A stretch of 64,000 nt of DNA from Gemmata sp. Lineage in GTDB: Bacteria > Planctomycetota > Planctomycetia > Gemmatales > Gemmataceae. The DNA lies in the NCBI GenBank assembly GCA_025055115.1, contig JANWYJ010000064.1, forward strand, positions 1-64,000, read 5' to 3'. The number at the start of each line of letters is the position of its first letter. Within the stretch, counting starts at the first letter, position 1. The position numbers and the translations under genes were made by a program. The notes under the pieces are model-generated. The model made no database searches and was not told where the DNA came from. It saw only the letters and a list, made by a program, of their open reading frames with translations. Shown piece by piece: positions 62,498 to 64,000 of this stretch.

Positions 62498-62587
62498 TGA
62501 TCATCCGCCACGGGCGCCTGCGGGTGGTATTGTCGTCCGCGGAACGTCACTGCATGCTGAAATCGGCAAGTGATCATCCGCCACGGG
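62498..62587. repeat. 18-bp direct repeat downstream of the hydrolase
   Basis: GTGATCATCCGCCACGGG occurs at 62498-62515 and 62570-62587 in the 206-bp convergent gap, which otherwise holds nothing recognisable. Confidence 0.85.
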
Positions 62588-62652
62588 GCCAGGATGACCA
62601 CAGCTACGACCACCACGGATCCCGGCGTCTGCCGTGAGGGCCTTCGCCGGGG

Positions 62653-64000
62653 TCACATGGCCATGATGACCGTCTTCACTTCGGTGTACAATTGCAGAGC
62701 GTATTGCCCCAGTTCGCGGCCGATCCCGCTCATTTTGAAGCCACCAAAGGGTGCCCCGGCATCGAAGACATCGTAGCAGTTCACCCAAACCGTACCGGCA
62801 CGCAGGCCGTTGGAGAGTCGCAGGGCCTTTTGAATGTCCTTCGTCCATACGGCCGCCGCCAAGCCATAGGTCGTGCGATTGCCGCGGGCGAGTACTTCTT
62901 CGGGGTCTTTAAACTTCAGAATACTCATGACCGGGCCGAAGATTTCTTCCTGAGCGATCTTCATGTCGTCCTGAACGTCGGTAAAGACCGTGGGTTGGAT
63001 GAAGTAGCCCTGATCGCCCACGCGGCGGCCACCGACGAGCAGTTTCGCTCCTTCTTTTTGGCCCGCTTCGATGTAGCTCATGACCCGGTCGAATTGTTCT
63101 TGGCTGACTTGCGGTCCTTGTTCGGTGTCCGGCAGGAACGGGTCGCCAACTTTGCGGCTTTTCGCCTTGGCGACTATCTTCTCCACGAATTCGTCGTATG
63201 CGCTTTCTTGCACAAACAGCCGCGAACCGGCGACGCAGCATTGCCCCTGATTGAAGAACAGGCCGAAGTATGCCCCTTCCACGGCCGCGTCGAGATCGGC
63301 ATCGGCGAAGACGATATTGGGGGATTTGCCGCCCAGTTCGAGCGAAACCCGCTTGAGGTTGGATTGGGCCGCCGCGGTCATCACGATCTGGCCGGTGGTG
63401 GTTTCCCCGGTGAAGGCGATTTTATCCACATCCCGATGCGACGCGAGAGCGGCCCCCGCGGTGGGTCCAAAGCCGGGCACCACGTTGATCACCCCATCGG
63501 GGAAGCCAACGTCCTGGGCTAATTGGGCGACTCGCAAGGCGGTCAGCGGGGTTTGCTCGGCGGGTTTCAAGACAATGGTATTGCCGCAGGCGAGGGCCGG
63601 TGCCCACTTCCACGCTTGCATCAAAAGGGGGAAGTTCCACGGGATGATCTGCCCCACCACGCCAACCGGTTCATGCCGGGTATAGCAAAAGTACGGTCCG
63701 TTGATCGGAATGGTTTGGCCGAAGTTTTTGTCGGCCCAGCCGGCATAGTAGCGATAGCAGGCAATCGTCAGCGGTAAATCGGCGGTGAGCGAATCGGTGA
63801 TGGGCTTGCCGTTGTCGAGGGATTCGAGGGCGGCCAGTTCCTCTTTGTGTTTCTCGATGGCGTCGGCGAGTTTATGGAGCAAAAGGCCGCGTTCGGACGC
63901 ATTCATTTTCGGCCACGGACCGCTCTCAAACGCTTGCCGGGCCGCCTTCACAGCCCGATCGATATCGGCACAATCCCCCTCGGCGACGCGGCAAATCACT
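62653..64000 (-). CDS. NAD(P)-dependent aldehyde dehydrogenase (5' end beyond the window)
   Basis: At least 448 aa visible; the true N-terminus lies past position 64000, since conserved sequence ([20 protein letters not shown]) is already running at the edge. Catalytic features: [19 protein letters not shown], the cofactor stretch FTGETTTGQ, Glu in [11 protein letters not shown], and the nucleophile Cys in [10 protein letters not shown]. ALDHs of this type oxidise aldehydes such as betaine or phenylacetaldehyde; the pattern is closest to the broad ALDH1/2-like group. The C-terminal [12 protein letters not shown] is the family end. Substrate unresolved. Confidence 0.9.
   Translation of the reverse strand, partial: VICRVAEGDCADIDRAVKAARQAFESGPWPKMNASERGLLLHKLADAIEKHKEELAALESLDNGKPITDSLTADLPLTIACYRYYAGWADKNFGQTIPINGPYFCYTRHEPVGVVGQIIPWNFPLLMQAWKWAPALACGNTIVLKPAEQTPLTALRVAQLAQDVGFPDGVINVVPGFGPTAGAALASHRDVDKIAFTGETTTGQIVMTAAAQSNLKRVSLELGGKSPNIVFADADLDAAVEGAYFGLFFNQGQCCVAGSRLFVQESAYDEFVEKIVAKAKSRKVGDPFLPDTEQGPQVSQEQFDRVMSYIEAGQKEGAKLLVGGRRVGDQGYFIQPTVFTDVQDDMKIAQEEIFGPVMSILKFKDPEEVLARGNRTTYGLAAAVWTKDIQKALRLSNGLRAGTVWVNCYDVFDAGAPFGGFKMSGIGRELGQYALQLYTEVKTVIMAM

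Overview
The window looks like chromosomal DNA of a planctomycete, probably of the Gemmatales/Gemmataceae. This is an inference from gene content; no rRNA is present to settle it. Signs are the high G+C coding sequence, an archaeal-type tetrahydromethanopterin (H4MPT) gene pair (mfnF, mfnE), a complete but divergent type II secretion locus with an enormous secretin, LL-diaminopimelate aminotransferase for lysine synthesis, several Hsp70 variants without partners, a ThuA-type secreted protein and a Uma2 protein. Gene packing is fairly tight, with many ATGA stop/start overlaps. There is no phage, IS element, CRISPR array or obvious island.

Layout. (1) 0-5.7 kb: dapL, a putative methylpurine-glycosylase-like gene translationally coupled to a short Hsp70, an arginase-like ureohydrolase and a secreted protein with an internal duplication. 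(2) 5.7-13.5 kb: a 955-residue Hsp70 divergent from mfnF-mfnE, then an AAA ATPase and queG. (3) 14-34.3 kb: one type II secretion/pseudopilus cluster in the order E, F, G, H-, I-, J-, K-, L- and M-like, D, lipoprotein. Four minor-pseudopilin genes are chained by ATGA overlaps, and the secretin is 2328 residues. (4) 34.4-41.7 kb: an ABC-2 exporter pair, metH, a lone CpaC-type N-domain protein and tRNA-Ala(CGC). (5) 41.8-58.1 kb: a zinc-ribbon/HEAT membrane protein, a thioredoxin-like protein, a beta-CASP nuclease, a Uma2 protein, metG, a trypsin-like protease coupled to a receiver-like protein, a phosphodiesterase, a ThuA protein, ilvN coupled to a 101-aa protein, a GT87-like membrane glycosyltransferase and an FHA-GAF-HD-GYP protein. 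(6) 58.4-64 kb: fusA, an alpha/beta hydrolase and an aldehyde dehydrogenase cut by the window edge.

The most unusual signal is not a gene. Almost every intergenic space carries direct micro-duplications of about 15-65 bp. These often copy the last codons and stop of the neighbouring gene (gspF, the GspM-like gene, the lipoprotein, mfnF, the receiver-like gene, the HEAT gene, the GT87 gene, the ilvN-coupled gene and the 149-aa gene). Others copy a Shine-Dalgarno leader (thioredoxin and Uma2 genes) or a start-codon region (hydrolase). The same process is visible in frame inside tolerant coding regions (QueG N-terminus, lipoprotein tail, secretin tail). It looks like an active replication-slippage or template-switch process whose products survive where selection is weak.

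Functional themes: envelope secretion (T2SS plus lipoprotein), C1/cofactor metabolism (H4MPT synthesis, B12-dependent MetH, queuosine), amino-acid synthesis (lysine, branched chain), translation (MetRS, EF-G, tRNA-Ala) and proteostasis (two Hsp70-like proteins, a secreted protease).
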